A DNA stretch of 64,000 nt, taken from NCBI GenBank assembly GCA_030272585.1, contig BSYQ01000006.1, forward strand, positions 2,195,001 to 2,259,000, read 5' to 3'. Below are positions 9,482 to 18,437 of this stretch, piece after piece. The notes below the pieces were generated by a model. That model worked only from the letters and a program-made list of their open reading frames with translations. It did no database searches and was not told the origin of the DNA. Position 1 is the stretch's first letter, and each line of letters opens with the position of its first letter. The stretch comes from Bryopsis sp. KO-2023. Taxonomy: Eukaryota; Chlorophyta; Ulvophyceae; Bryopsidales; Bryopsidaceae. A program made the position numbers and the translations under genes.

Positions 9482-12400
9482 CGAAGCCGAGAAAGGGGCA
9501 GTAGCAGGCGGACCCAAGAGGAGCCTGTTGATAGCAGTAGCAGGCAGACCCAAGAGGAGCCCCAAGAGGAGCCTGTTGATAGCAGTAGCAGGCGGACCCA
9601 AGAGGAGCCTGTTGATAGCAGTAACAGGCAGACCCAAGAGGAGCCTGATGTATGTGTGGTTCCACGAGAGGAACTAGGAAATTTTTCCAATGGGAGTATC
9701 CAACAGGAACCCACAATATTTGGAAGTGGATGGACACTGGAGGTGATGGAGAAGTTTTGTACTAGGGGTTCTCAAGGAGGCCTGGAACCTGTCAGACCTA
9801 TGAGGCTAGGGAATGCCACCAATGCTGAAAAAGGGATGTTGGTGACTGTGGGAACAGTGGATGGTAAAGAAGCCAAAATACTGATCGACTCTGGAGCCTC
9901 GAACAACTTCATATCCAAAGAATGGTTGGTTAAAAACCAAGTGACCCCAAGCGAGTCGCAGCATCCCACGAAAGTACTTCTTGCTGACGGAGAGACTGCG
10001 GAATGTAGCAGTCGCCAGCTGGAAGCTACGGTCTCACTAGGGCAGTTTACCTCCGTGGAGGTGCTACATGAGATCACCATGGGCAACTATGACCTTATCC
10101 TAGGAATGACCTGGTTGCAGCAACATAACCCCGTCATTGATTGGAAAAGAAAGATGGTCACCCTTCTACAAAATGGGTGCCGACACCGCCTAAAAATGCG
10201 ACGCTGTGACCCCGAGTTGCAGCAAGAAGGACCGGAGTTGCTGTCAGCATTACAAATGCGGGCAGTAATAAGAAAAGGAGAGCCTGCTTTCTTAGTCCAA
10301 GTGTTTGCAGCAAAAGAGGATAACCTACTAGCAGGAGCTCCTAAATGCCTGGAAAAGAAAGAGGAATCACAACGATTGGAGCAGCAAATTAGGAGTGAGT
10401 TTGGCGAATTATTTCGGGATGAGTTACCAAGCGAGCTACCCCCGGACCGAGGCGTACGTCATAAGATAGAGTTAGTGGAAGGGGCCGTCCCGCAGAAGAA
10501 AGGGTTGTATCGACTCAGCATCACGGAGCAGAAAGAACTGAAGAAGCAACTCGTTGAGTTGCTTGAACAAGGCTTCATTCAACCCAGCAAGTCGTCATGG
10601 GGAGCACCGGTGATTTTTGTTCCCAAGAAGAATGGCAAGCTAAGGATGTGCGTCGATTATAGAGCCCTAAACAAACTCACTATTAAAAATCGCTACCCCA
10701 TCCCAAGGATAGAGGACCTCATGGACCAGGTACAAGGGTGTAAGGTCTTCAGTAAGATTGACCTTTGTTCTGGTTACCACCAAGTACGTCTCGAGCCTGA
10801 AGATTGTGAGAAAACGGCATTCCGCACGCGCTATGGACTCTACGAGTACGTGGTGCTACCCTTTGGGCTCACAAACGCTCCTGCCACGTTCATGAATACT
10901 ATGCACCATGTGTTGCACGAGTATTTGGACGTTTTCTGTGTTGTCTATTTGGATGACATACTAGTTTACAGTCGGAGTTGGCGGGAACACAAAGGGCATC
11001 TACGGAAAATCTTCCAGGTGCTACGGGAGCAGAAACTCTATGTTTCTAACAAGAAGTGTGAGATTGGCAATACCAAGGTGGAGTTCCTCGGACATGAGAT
11101 CAGTGCTTTGGGAGTTGGAGTATTACAGGAAAAGATCCAGGTGATTCGGGAGTGGCCTGAACCTCAAACATTAAAGGAGCTCCGATCGTTTTTGGGCCTA
11201 GCTAATTACTACCGCCGTTTTATCAAAGGCTTTTCTGCCATAGCTCAGCCCTTGACCCATTTACTCAAACAAAGCACAGAGTGGAAGTGGGATGAGGCTG
11301 CGACTACTGCAATGGCGAGTTTGAAGGAGGCCCTCGCCAACGCACCAGTCTTGTTGATTCCTAATCCAGCGCTCAAATTTGAGGTGACCACCGATGCCTC
11401 CGACCATGCAGTAGGAGCGGTGCTTACCCAAGATCAAGGACATGGACAACAACCTGTGGCCTATGAAAGCCGGAAACTTAATCCCGCGGAATTAAACTAT
11501 GCTACCCATGAAAAGGAGCTTCTTGCTATAATCCATGCTTTGAGGACTTGGCGACATTACCTCGATGCTCAGGAGTTTGTGATCTATACTGATCACGCGC
11601 CATTGCGTTATCTACAGACACAACCAAATCTTTCCAAGCGCCAAGCTCGCTGGATGGAGGTGTTGCAGGAGTTTAAATACGAAATTAAGTATCGTCCAGG
11701 AAAGGAGAATGTAGTAGCCGACGCGCTAAGCCGTGCCACACACCAAAAGGTCCGAAAGGAGGAGCTCTTTGCCACAGTAGCAGGTGCTACCGTCTTCCAG
11801 GAAAAGGTGAAGAACGCATATATGGAGGACCCGCTTTGCAACACTTTAATTGTTGCAGCACACAAGCCACCGCATGTGCGGTGGGATGGAGTCCGGTTGT
11901 GGCGGCACGTCGCTGGAACCTGGAAATGGTGGATACCCAGGAGTATGCAAGCAACCGTTTTACAGGAGTGTCATGACTCTGCCTTAGCTGGACATTTTGG
12001 GCGTCGCCGTACCCTTTTTCGGGTGCAGCAACACTACTTCTGGCCCAAAGTATCGGCAAGTGTGCAGCGGTATGTGGCTACTTGTTTGGCTTGTCAACGC
12101 AATAAACCCTCTACTCAAAAACCGATGGGTTTGTTGCAACCTCTTCCTGTTCCAGATGAACGTTGGCAAGACGTGGCGTTAGACTTCGTGGGTCCATTAC
12201 CCACCACTGCTGCAGGCCATAATTATCTCCTGGTGGTGGTAGATCGCTTTAGCAAAATGCTACATCTGATCCCCACACAGCAAACTGTCACAGCAGCCGA
12301 GGTGGCACGACTTTTCTTTGACCACATAGTGCGGCTCCATGGCATACCTTGTAGCATCACTTCTGACAGAGATGCACGGTTCACGGGAGCGTTTTGGAGA

Positions 12401-13255
12401 GCCTTATGGCAACTTTGTGGCACTACCTTGGCTATGTCGAGTGCCTACCACCCAGAAACTGATGGCCAAACCGAACGTTCTAATCGGACAGTTCAAACTG
12501 TGCTAAGGAGTTATGTGCAGCCTACTGGATGCGATTGGGATTTACACCTTTCTGCTGCGGAGTTTGCCTATAATTCGAGCATTCACGAGTCTACCGGATT
12601 TTCTCCTTTCTACCTCGTCTATGGCTATCAGCCTAGCCTCCCAATTGATCGTGCTGCTCCTACTCTCTCGCCTGCTGCCGATGACTGGTGGGCTACGTGG
12701 ACTACCGCCCTCGTCGCGGCCCGGGCTTGCCTCTTCCGAGCTCAGGAGCGTCAGCGGAGGACCGCTAACCGTCTTCGGCGGGGAGGCCACTACTGTCCCG
12801 GCGATAGAGTCTTTCTTTCTACGCACGATTTGAAGCTGTCACCAACGTTGAGTCGCAAGCTGACAGCAAAGTATTGTGGGCCTTTCACCATCTCTGAGTG
12901 CATTTCGGACGTCACTGTGAGGCTGGACCTACCTGAAGCATTTGGGAAGTTGCACAATGCGTTCCATATCTCTAAACTAAAATCAGCACAAGAGGAGGAA
13001 CCACATGAATTCCCTGGGAGAAAGCAACTGCTGCAACCCGGACCAGAGTTGGTGGATGGAGAGGAAGAGTATGAGGTGGAACAAATTTTAGACAAGAGAA
13101 TATCCAGGGGACAAACCCAGTACTTGGTAAGATGGAAAGGATATGATGTTTCGGAGGATTCATGGGAACCGGAAGCGAACTTGGAAAATGCGGAAGAAAA
13201 GGTGGCGGAGTTCGAAAAGGGGTGTACCAAAAAGAGACGTCACCGGAGGCGCTAG
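9482..13255 (+). CDS. pol: Element 3 Ty3/gypsy protease-RT-RNaseH-integrase-chromodomain polyprotein
   Basis: This long open frame of about 1,257 residues enters from the left at the insertion point of element 2. The upstream methionine at 9389 is therefore inside a foreign LTR and is not the natural start. Order of parts: Gln/Glu/Pro/Ser-rich repeats; aspartic protease (LIDSGASNNFIS); RT (MCVDYRALNK, YLDDILVYS); RNase H (TTDASDHAVG, EKELLAIIHAL, YTDHAPLRY); integrase zinc finger (H-x-H, CLACQRNK); catalytic D, D, E (DFVGPL, SDRDARF, DGQTERSN); and a chromodomain (YEVEQILDKRI to SWEPEANLE). No stop or frameshift breaks it. Gag and the 5' LTR should lie left of element 2, outside the window. 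Confidence 0.93.
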   Translation, partial: RSRERGSSRRTQEEPVDSSSRQTQEEPQEEPVDSSSRRTQEEPVDSSNRQTQEEPDVCVVPREELGNFSNGSIQQEPTIFGSGWTLEVMEKFCTRGSQGGLEPVRPMRLGNATNAEKGMLVTVGTVDGKEAKILIDSGASNNFISKEWLVKNQVTPSESQHPTKVLLADGETAECSSRQLEATVSLGQFTSVEVLHEITMGNYDLILGMTWLQQHNPVIDWKRKMVTLLQNGCRHRLKMRRCDPELQQEGPELLSALQMRAVIRKGEPAFLVQVFAAKEDNLLAGAPKCLEKKEESQRLEQQIRSEFGELFRDELPSELPPDRGVRHKIELVEGAVPQKKGLYRLSITEQKELKKQLVELLEQGFIQPSKSSWGAPVIFVPKKNGKLRMCVDYRALNKLTIKNRYPIPRIEDLMDQVQGCKVFSKIDLCSGYHQVRLEPEDCEKTAFRTRYGLYEYVVLPFGLTNAPATFMNTMHHVLHEYLDVFCVVYLDDILVYSRSWREHKGHLRKIFQVLREQKLYVSNKKCEIGNTKVEFLGHEISALGVGVLQEKIQVIREWPEPQTLKELRSFLGLANYYRRFIKGFSAIAQPLTHLLKQSTEWKWDEAATTAMASLKEALANAPVLLIPNPALKFEVTTDASDHAVGAVLTQDQGHGQQPVAYESRKLNPAELNYATHEKELLAIIHALRTWRHYLDAQEFVIYTDHAPLRYLQTQPNLSKRQARWMEVLQEFKYEIKYRPGKENVVADALSRATHQKVRKEELFATVAGATVFQEKVKNAYMEDPLCNTLIVAAHKPPHVRWDGVRLWRHVAGTWKWWIPRSMQATVLQECHDSALAGHFGRRRTLFRVQQHYFWPKVSASVQRYVATCLACQRNKPSTQKPMGLLQPLPVPDERWQDVALDFVGPLPTTAAGHNYLLVVVDRFSKMLHLIPTQQTVTAAEVARLFFDHIVRLHGIPCSITSDRDARFTGAFWRALWQLCGTTLAMSSAYHPETDGQTERSNRTVQTVLRSYVQPTGCDWDLHLSAAEFAYNSSIHESTGFSPFYLVYGYQPSLPIDRAAPTLSPAADDWWATWTTALVAARACLFRAQERQRRTANRLRRGGHYCPGDRVFLSTHDLKLSPTLSRKLTAKYCGPFTISECISDVTVRLDLPEAFGKLHNAFHISKLKSAQEEEPHEFPGRKQLLQPGPELVDGEEEYEVEQILDKRISRGQTQYLVRWKGYDVSEDSWEPEANLENAEEKVAEFEKGCTKKRRHRRR
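9498..9648 (+). repeat. 36-bp in-frame tandem repeat, about four copies
   Basis: Units contain GACCCAAGAGGAGCC and encode a Q-E-E-P-V-D-S-S-S-R-x-T pattern upstream of the protease of element 3. One unit has an extra CCAAGAGGAGCC duplication of 12 bases, so frame is kept throughout. Confidence 0.85.
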
Positions 13256-13270
13256 TGGTTGGCAAGGTTA

Positions 13271-13530
13271 GATGCCTTTGGTAGCGGTAGCAGCAAAGAT
13301 AGAGGTGCTACAAGCGATGTGACGCTGTGACAAGACCTCTGAAAGCCCCAGCGTAGCAAGCCCTTAGATGCCTTTGGTAGCAGCAAAGATAGAGGTGCTA
13401 CAAGCGATGTGACGCTGTGACAAGACCTCTGAAAGCCCCAGCGTAGCAAGCCCTTAGACGCCTTTGGTAGCAGCGAAGCTAGAGGTGCTACAAGCGATGT
13501 GACGGTGTGACAAGACATCTCGGATAATCC
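13271..13530 (+). repeat. About 90-bp tandem repeat, three copies, between pol and ORF3 of element 3
   Basis: Copies start near 13271, 13367 and 13457, each beginning GA(T/C)GCCTTTGGTAGC and containing AGAGGTGCTACAAGCGATGTG. They fill the gap between the pol stop (13255) and ORF3. Minus-strand translations are open across them only because the unit length is a multiple of three. Confidence 0.85.
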
Positions 13531-13625
13531 AAACTAAAGTAAGTTTGGCGGGGAAACAGCTTAGCAGAAGGGATCAGCAACGAGGTAGTTGGAGGGGAAA
13601 AGCGTGGTTACGGAATCGCTCTACG

Positions 13626-14813
13626 ATGGACAAACCTCCGAGGCCTCCTACTACCCGGCGTTCGGCATCGGGAATGCGCGTGTGGGTGTCAGCCCCAGTG
13701 GTAGCAACGACTGCAGCACCTCTCACAGCCACTATCTCGACGACCCCTGTAGTGTCAGCACCGGCCGTTCCTCCGACACAGACACCGATGCTTCTCACGC
13801 CTATGGGAGTTCCGCCACCAGCATTTCCCAGGGTTGCCGAGCCTGGTCAAAGACAACCCCCTGATGTGTTGTCTGCACTGCAGTCAGCTTTTTATGCAGA
13901 GCTCAATAGACGTAATGAATATGCAAGGGCGGAAAGGGCAGAGAAGAGGGTAGCGGTTTTGGAGGCGACGGCGAAGGGAATAGCACAAGAACTGGCTGAA
14001 GCGCGGCAACAAGAAAAAACGAAAACGAGAAAGGAGTATGATGCTAAAATTCGTGAATTGCAGCAAGAGTTGCAGCGAACAAAGGAGCACGACAAGACGG
14101 TAAGCAAGGAGCTGGACCGATTCCGACGTTGGGTGAAAATGGCCCCCAAGATTGAAGAGCCTGAAAGTGGTGTGGGTGGGGGACTCGAGCCCTCGGAGGA
14201 CATATCTCACACCCATTCCACCCAGTCAGAACCTCCAGATACTTGTGAGAATAGCGAGGAGGAGGAGTACGAAAGTGAAGAGAATGACGAAGCATCAGAA
14301 GAGCAGCAAGTGGTGGTGGCTAGTCTGGTTTCTGGGCCGCTGGAGGAGGTGCATAGTACTTGTAGCTTGTGCTTCCGCGACGTTGATGCTCCTGTGCGAC
14401 AATTCAGTTGTAGAGCTCATCGTCTTTGCACCAAAGAGCAATGCTGGAGAAAAGCTTGGGTAGCTGACGGGTTGCAAAGGGATCCTGCAGGCGACGATGA
14501 AAACAACTGGGGCTTTACTACATCAGTGAACAAGGAGAAGGGGTACCCGGGAGTCGGTAACTTCACACATTGTAACCTCTGTCATGCTGCAGATGTAGCA
14601 GCAATGGTCAAGGTTAGGTGGACCAAGACAGTTACCTCATCTCGTGTAAGAGATGCTACCTTAGTCGTGGAGCAAGCACACGGGTACGCTTTCAAGGGAG
14701 CTCGAAATATGAACTTCAGTCAGCACCAGTTAGTCCACCATCAGGTCGCGCGTAAGCCTTCTAAGCGAGTGAGAAAGGGAGCAGCTCAAGGGGCCGCTCC
14801 AGGGGAGTCATAG
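13626..14813 (+). CDS. Element 3 extra ORF (ORF3) with coiled coil and Cys/His motif
   Basis: A 395-residue ORF starts at ATG 13626 (MDKPPRPPTT). It has a Pro/Thr/Val-rich N-terminus, a long Lys/Glu coiled coil (about residues 95-190), an acidic segment (ENSEEEEYESEENDE), a Cys/His cluster and a basic C-terminus (KPSKRVRKG). The cluster reads C-x2-C-F, APVR-x3-C-R-x-H-R-x-C-x4-C, then C-N-L-C 42 residues later, matching ORF3 of element 2 (41 residues). Outside this cluster the two proteins share layout more than sequence. There is no TM or signal peptide, so it is not a classical Env. Function is unknown. Confidence 0.85.
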   Translation: MDKPPRPPTTRRSASGMRVWVSAPVVATTAAPLTATISTTPVVSAPAVPPTQTPMLLTPMGVPPPAFPRVAEPGQRQPPDVLSALQSAFYAELNRRNEYARAERAEKRVAVLEATAKGIAQELAEARQQEKTKTRKEYDAKIRELQQELQRTKEHDKTVSKELDRFRRWVKMAPKIEEPESGVGGGLEPSEDISHTHSTQSEPPDTCENSEEEEYESEENDEASEEQQVVVASLVSGPLEEVHSTCSLCFRDVDAPVRQFSCRAHRLCTKEQCWRKAWVADGLQRDPAGDDENNWGFTTSVNKEKGYPGVGNFTHCNLCHAADVAAMVKVRWTKTVTSSRVRDATLVVEQAHGYAFKGARNMNFSQHQLVHHQVARKPSKRVRKGAAQGAAPGES

Positions 14814-14966
14814 AGGAGCATGAAATATTCACGACAAATAAAGACAATAACGGTTTATTTTATTTTGTTTTGTGTTGTTTTGGTTGTTAGTCTGGGAATT
14901 CTTCTGAGAATTTTAGATTTCCCTTGTTGCAGTGTTGGGACTTACTACAAACTAGAGGGGGAGGAA

Positions 14967-15188
14967 TGTAACAGGTTGTAGCGAATCAGAAAGGCTACAT
15001 CATGTCAAATCATATCTTGTCAAACTTAGATGTTCTGAGTGACAGCTAGCATCACTAGCTAGCTAGCTGCTGGATGCTAGTTGTCAAACCCACAGCACGA
15101 GTGGGTTAGGGTATATATGTTGTTGAGAACATCTTGTAAGCAGTATTATCCTTCGGGTTATTCCTTTCCGTTCTGTCCATTCGTTACA
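14967..15188 (+). repeat. 3' LTR of element 3 (222 bp)
   Basis: Termini are perfect 6-bp inverted repeats, TGTAAC at 14967 and GTTACA ending at 15188, preceded by the purine tract AGAGGGGGAGGAA. It contains nested CTAGCTAGCTAGCT repeats near 15056 and a TATA-like GTATATATG at about 15111. The partner 5' LTR is outside the window. Confidence 0.9.
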
Positions 15189-16678
15189 CAAGCGATGAGT
15201 GGTGCCTTCTACATGATTCACAGTTTAGCAAGGTGCACTGTGAAGGGGGAGAAGTGCAGGCAGCCACAGCAAAAGTAGGATTGTCCAAGGTTGAGTGTGG
15301 GCTGAAAAATGGCAAACCATTCCAGAAATGAACCATGCACATTGGATTGGGCTGGTCATATAAATGAAGATGGCTTGATGATGAATTATGAAGATTGATT
15401 GTGTGGAGAATGCTCAAGGAAAGAGTGCTTTTATAGCACCACGATAAAAGGGCAGTCTGGTGGAATTGTTGCAATCAAATCAAGACGAAGCAAAGCAAAA
15501 TTTCTGGAGGTTTGGGCACATTGGACCCCAACAACAGCAGCAGCTTGTGAAGGAAACAAAGTTCAGTTGTATGGACAGATTTTTATCACCATGAGAAGGT
15601 GGTATGGATTGGAGAATGTGGTTCTCCAAATACTCTTTCAAATCAGTGGGATGGGGACCTATTGATGGCATCAAGGATCTTGTAGCTGAGGGACCCATAG
15701 GACATGGCAGGTGGATGACTTGTGATGTGCCATATGGGATAGCTTACATGTTTCAAGGAAGGAAGATGGGGACTGGAAATCCTCCTTGAAAGAGAATCCG
15801 AGAGCAGAAGGTGTGTCTTGCCTTCAAGGAAAGAGAGGTGCCATTTGGGGCACGGTCAATAGGCGACCACAAACGAGGTGAAGAAGAATCTTTTTGGAAG
15901 AACTATGACTGAAGGTACCAATCCAAAAATCAGTGGCAAGAACATTTCTGGGCTTTTCATGATGAAAAAAGGGAAGATGTTTCTTGAAAATGGGCTGGAA
16001 AAATATTCTGTTGCTAAGACTCGGTTAGGAGAATTTTCTGGAAGTTGTTCGATGAAAACTATTTTGCTGAAAACTGTTTTCTTGGAAGTATGGGCAGCAG
16101 CAGTTTTTGGAAAAGTATTTGGTATTTTCTTCTTGAAATAAGAAAAGGGAAATCAGTGGAGTTGAAAGTGTTTGAGCAACAAGAATTGCCCGAAAGGAAA
16201 AGGTACATGCGCTATATGGATCATGAAGTGATGATCAGAGTCAGTTCATCTCGGGGGAGAAGGAAGCACGACAGATTCCTAAAAGAGGGAGAGATGGTTG
16301 AGAAAATTCTGGATATTGCGTGATGTTCTCTTGGTGGCGAGAGGTGTGCTTCTGAACTGAAAAGTGCACTTGATATTCGATCACAATGGATGAGGAGTTA
16401 CTATTTTACCCAACACGCCGAGGAACTTATGAACAGCATGGGTAAAGGCAACAGTGGATTTATGGCAAGCATTGGATATGGGATTTGAACCTCGACAAGG
16501 AGCTTAAAGGTCAGTCACCGGTTGTAGGGGCTTCAGGGGAGTTGGTGTTGGACGGCTGAGTAGCAAATCGCCTGGATTTAAGCTAAGGGGAAATCAATCT
16601 CTATCAATCGAGGTGTCGGGATAAAAAGTAAAATGATTCCGTTAGAGTGGGGACATTTCTAGGAATCAGGGGGAGTCT
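15189..16678 (+). mobile_element. Element 5 internal region, no recognisable genes
   Basis: About 1.5 kb lies between the element 3 LTR and the LTR at 16679. No retroelement protein motifs or long frames were seen; the longest plus frames are about 90 residues and look random. It ends in AATCAGGGGGAGTCT, a polypurine tract placed as for a 3' LTR, so I read it as the 3' internal part of a non-autonomous LTR element into which element 3 inserted. Confidence 0.6.
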
Positions 16679-16988
16679 TGTGACAGATTGTGGATCGAAC
16701 GGGGGTTTAGTGGCGAGTGTTTAGTGGAGAGTTTATTTGCGGATTGGTTTATTGTGGGGCTAAGTAGATTGGGTGATTTACTTGGTTTGGGCCTACCAAT
16801 TATGGAGTTTGGGAAGATCAGTTTGGATCGTTGTAACCCTGGGTAGTTGTGTACCGGATTAGGGAGAAGCGAGTACAAATGGGGTCTTGTCGTTTGAGAT
16901 ACAATTCGACTTGGATATTTTGTAAGTTTATTCGATCGTTTCACCGGGCGTGTTGTTCTACCATAACCACAACCAAAGTCTCGTCACA
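16679..16988 (+). repeat. 3' LTR of element 5 (310 bp)
   Basis: The ends are perfect inverted repeats, TGTGAC at 16679 and GTCACA ending at 16988. A polypurine tract lies before it on the plus strand. Immediately to the right the minus-strand reading frame of element 4 pol begins, in mid-domain. The LTR therefore marks insertion of element 5 into element 4 in the opposite orientation. Confidence 0.85.
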
Positions 16989-18437
16989 GAACCATCCTCT
17001 CACTGAACGCCACTCAGTTTTGGTGACCGGTTTCTTTAACTCCTCCAATTTATTCCAAAGCTTGGCACCAGGCGTCATCCCTCGCGTCGATAGTTTTATC
17101 CCCAAGAACTCGAATTCAGTTCGAAAGAAAGCACACTTTTTGTATCCGACCGTCCAACCATCCCTGCGTAATTCTTCCAGCAAAATTCGTAAATCCCTCT
17201 TGTGTTGCACTTTATTTTCCGACAGCAAAATAACATCATCCAAATAAGATAGCACCTGAGAATTCATTCTTTTTTGAGCTCGCACTATAGCGGTTCTAAT
17301 CGCTCGGGTAAACTCAAAACTGGCATTAGAATACCCTTGCGGCAGTCTATTCCACACAAACCAACGATTTTTACACTGCAAACCCATAAAGCGAGATGCT
17401 TCAGCATGCATCTTTACTTGAAAATAAGCATCCTTGAGATCAAGGGAACTGCCAATCGAAAACGGCTTAACTCCAGCAATTGAATGTTCCACAGTCGGCA
17501 ACTGACAAGGCCTTTTCCCGATACATGCATTCAGCCTTCGAAAATCGGAAACCCACCGAGTCAGAGTATTATCTTTTTTCGGTATACCAAAAATCGGAAT
17601 CAAGAATGGTTCCTCCTGTACCTCTCGAACGATACCCTGGCTTTCCCACTCCTGAATTTGGGACCATAGTTTTTCCTCTTCTGCTGGGCCACTGAGCAAA
17701 GACTTGGCATGTTCTTGAGGAGGGGGTAAAAACTCGAAGGGCAGCGGTCCCACAGTGTGAGACTTGCAGCAGCCCAAGGTATTGGAAAACACCTCGGGGA
17801 ATTCGCGAATCAAGTCCGCCACCTCAGGGTCTGGAGTAAATCTCGGTTCTGGAGCTGGCTCTGGAAGGGGAGGCACGAGAGAGGCACGAGTAGGACAGGT
17901 GGTAGGTGCTGGGGCTGCTGGGAGAGAGGAAATCTTCCCTGCCAACTCCGGGGGGAGGCGGAAAGGACAGGTGGAGGGACGAGAGGGAATCGGGAACGAG
18001 GAGTGGGAGTCGGGGACGACGAAGGTGGACAGGGAGGAACGGGCGGAGCAGAGGGTCATCCGGGGAGTGAGGTGGAGGGGGCGGGAGGTGGTGTTGGTCA
18101 GAGTGCCCCAGATGCGGCGGCCATCGGACTTGACACGAAAATGGACGCCACAGAGGGGGAGGGAGTCGACGAGGTCGGAGAGGGAACCAGGAGGAAGGCG
18201 GAGGGGGAGGGTGAGGCTACGGCTGGAATGAGGAGGGAGGACCCAACTGCGCCCGAAGGGGAAGTGGAGACGGAGGTGATGGTAAAAGGGGGAAAAGGGG
18301 GGGGTCTCAGTGTAGGTGAGAGGGGGGGAGGGGGGAGGGGAAGGGGGAAGGGGAGGGGGAAGGGGAGGGGGGAGGGGGGGGGTCCCGGTGGCCGGGGGGG
18401 CCACCGGGACAGGGTTCAGTTTTTTGACCGAAGCCAC
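16989..18437 (-). pseudogene. pol: Element 4 reverse transcriptase ORF, cut by element 5
   Basis: Minus-strand frame in -1 register to the upstream gag-protease ORF. There is no ATG at its 5' end (it opens with a GTG codon), so it must be reached by frameshifting. A Pro-rich linker of about 40 residues follows the shift site. Further on come a variable segment and a reverse transcriptase with WVSDFRRLN, SLDLKDAYFQV, NRLPQGYSNAS and SYLDDVILL. The LPQG and YLDD forms differ from elements 1-3, so this is a separate Ty3-like or retrovirus-like lineage. The frame breaks after ...RSVRGWF at the element 5 LTR; RNase H and integrase are not present. Confidence 0.88.
18382..18427 (-). promoter_or_regulatory. 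Programmed -1 ribosomal frameshift signal of element 4
   Basis: On the minus strand the gag-protease frame reads TCA AAA AAC TGA, so the canonical heptamer A AAA AAC (18425-18419) lies in the right register directly before the stop (18418-18416). After an 8-nt spacer comes a perfect 12-bp GC-rich hairpin: arms GTCCCGGTGGCC (18410-18399) and GGCCACCGGGAC (18393-18382) around a 5-C loop. Slipping back one base leads directly into the RT frame. All three parts of a -1 signal are present with usual spacing. Confidence 0.92.

Noticed and set aside
13271..13545. CRISPR-like array
   Set aside because: Units are contiguous 90-bp repeats without unique spacers, in a eukaryotic retroelement.
18296..18382. 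RNA G-quadruplex downstream of the frameshift site
   Set aside because: The G runs are on the plus strand; the element 4 transcript is C-rich there, so the hairpin is the relevant structure.
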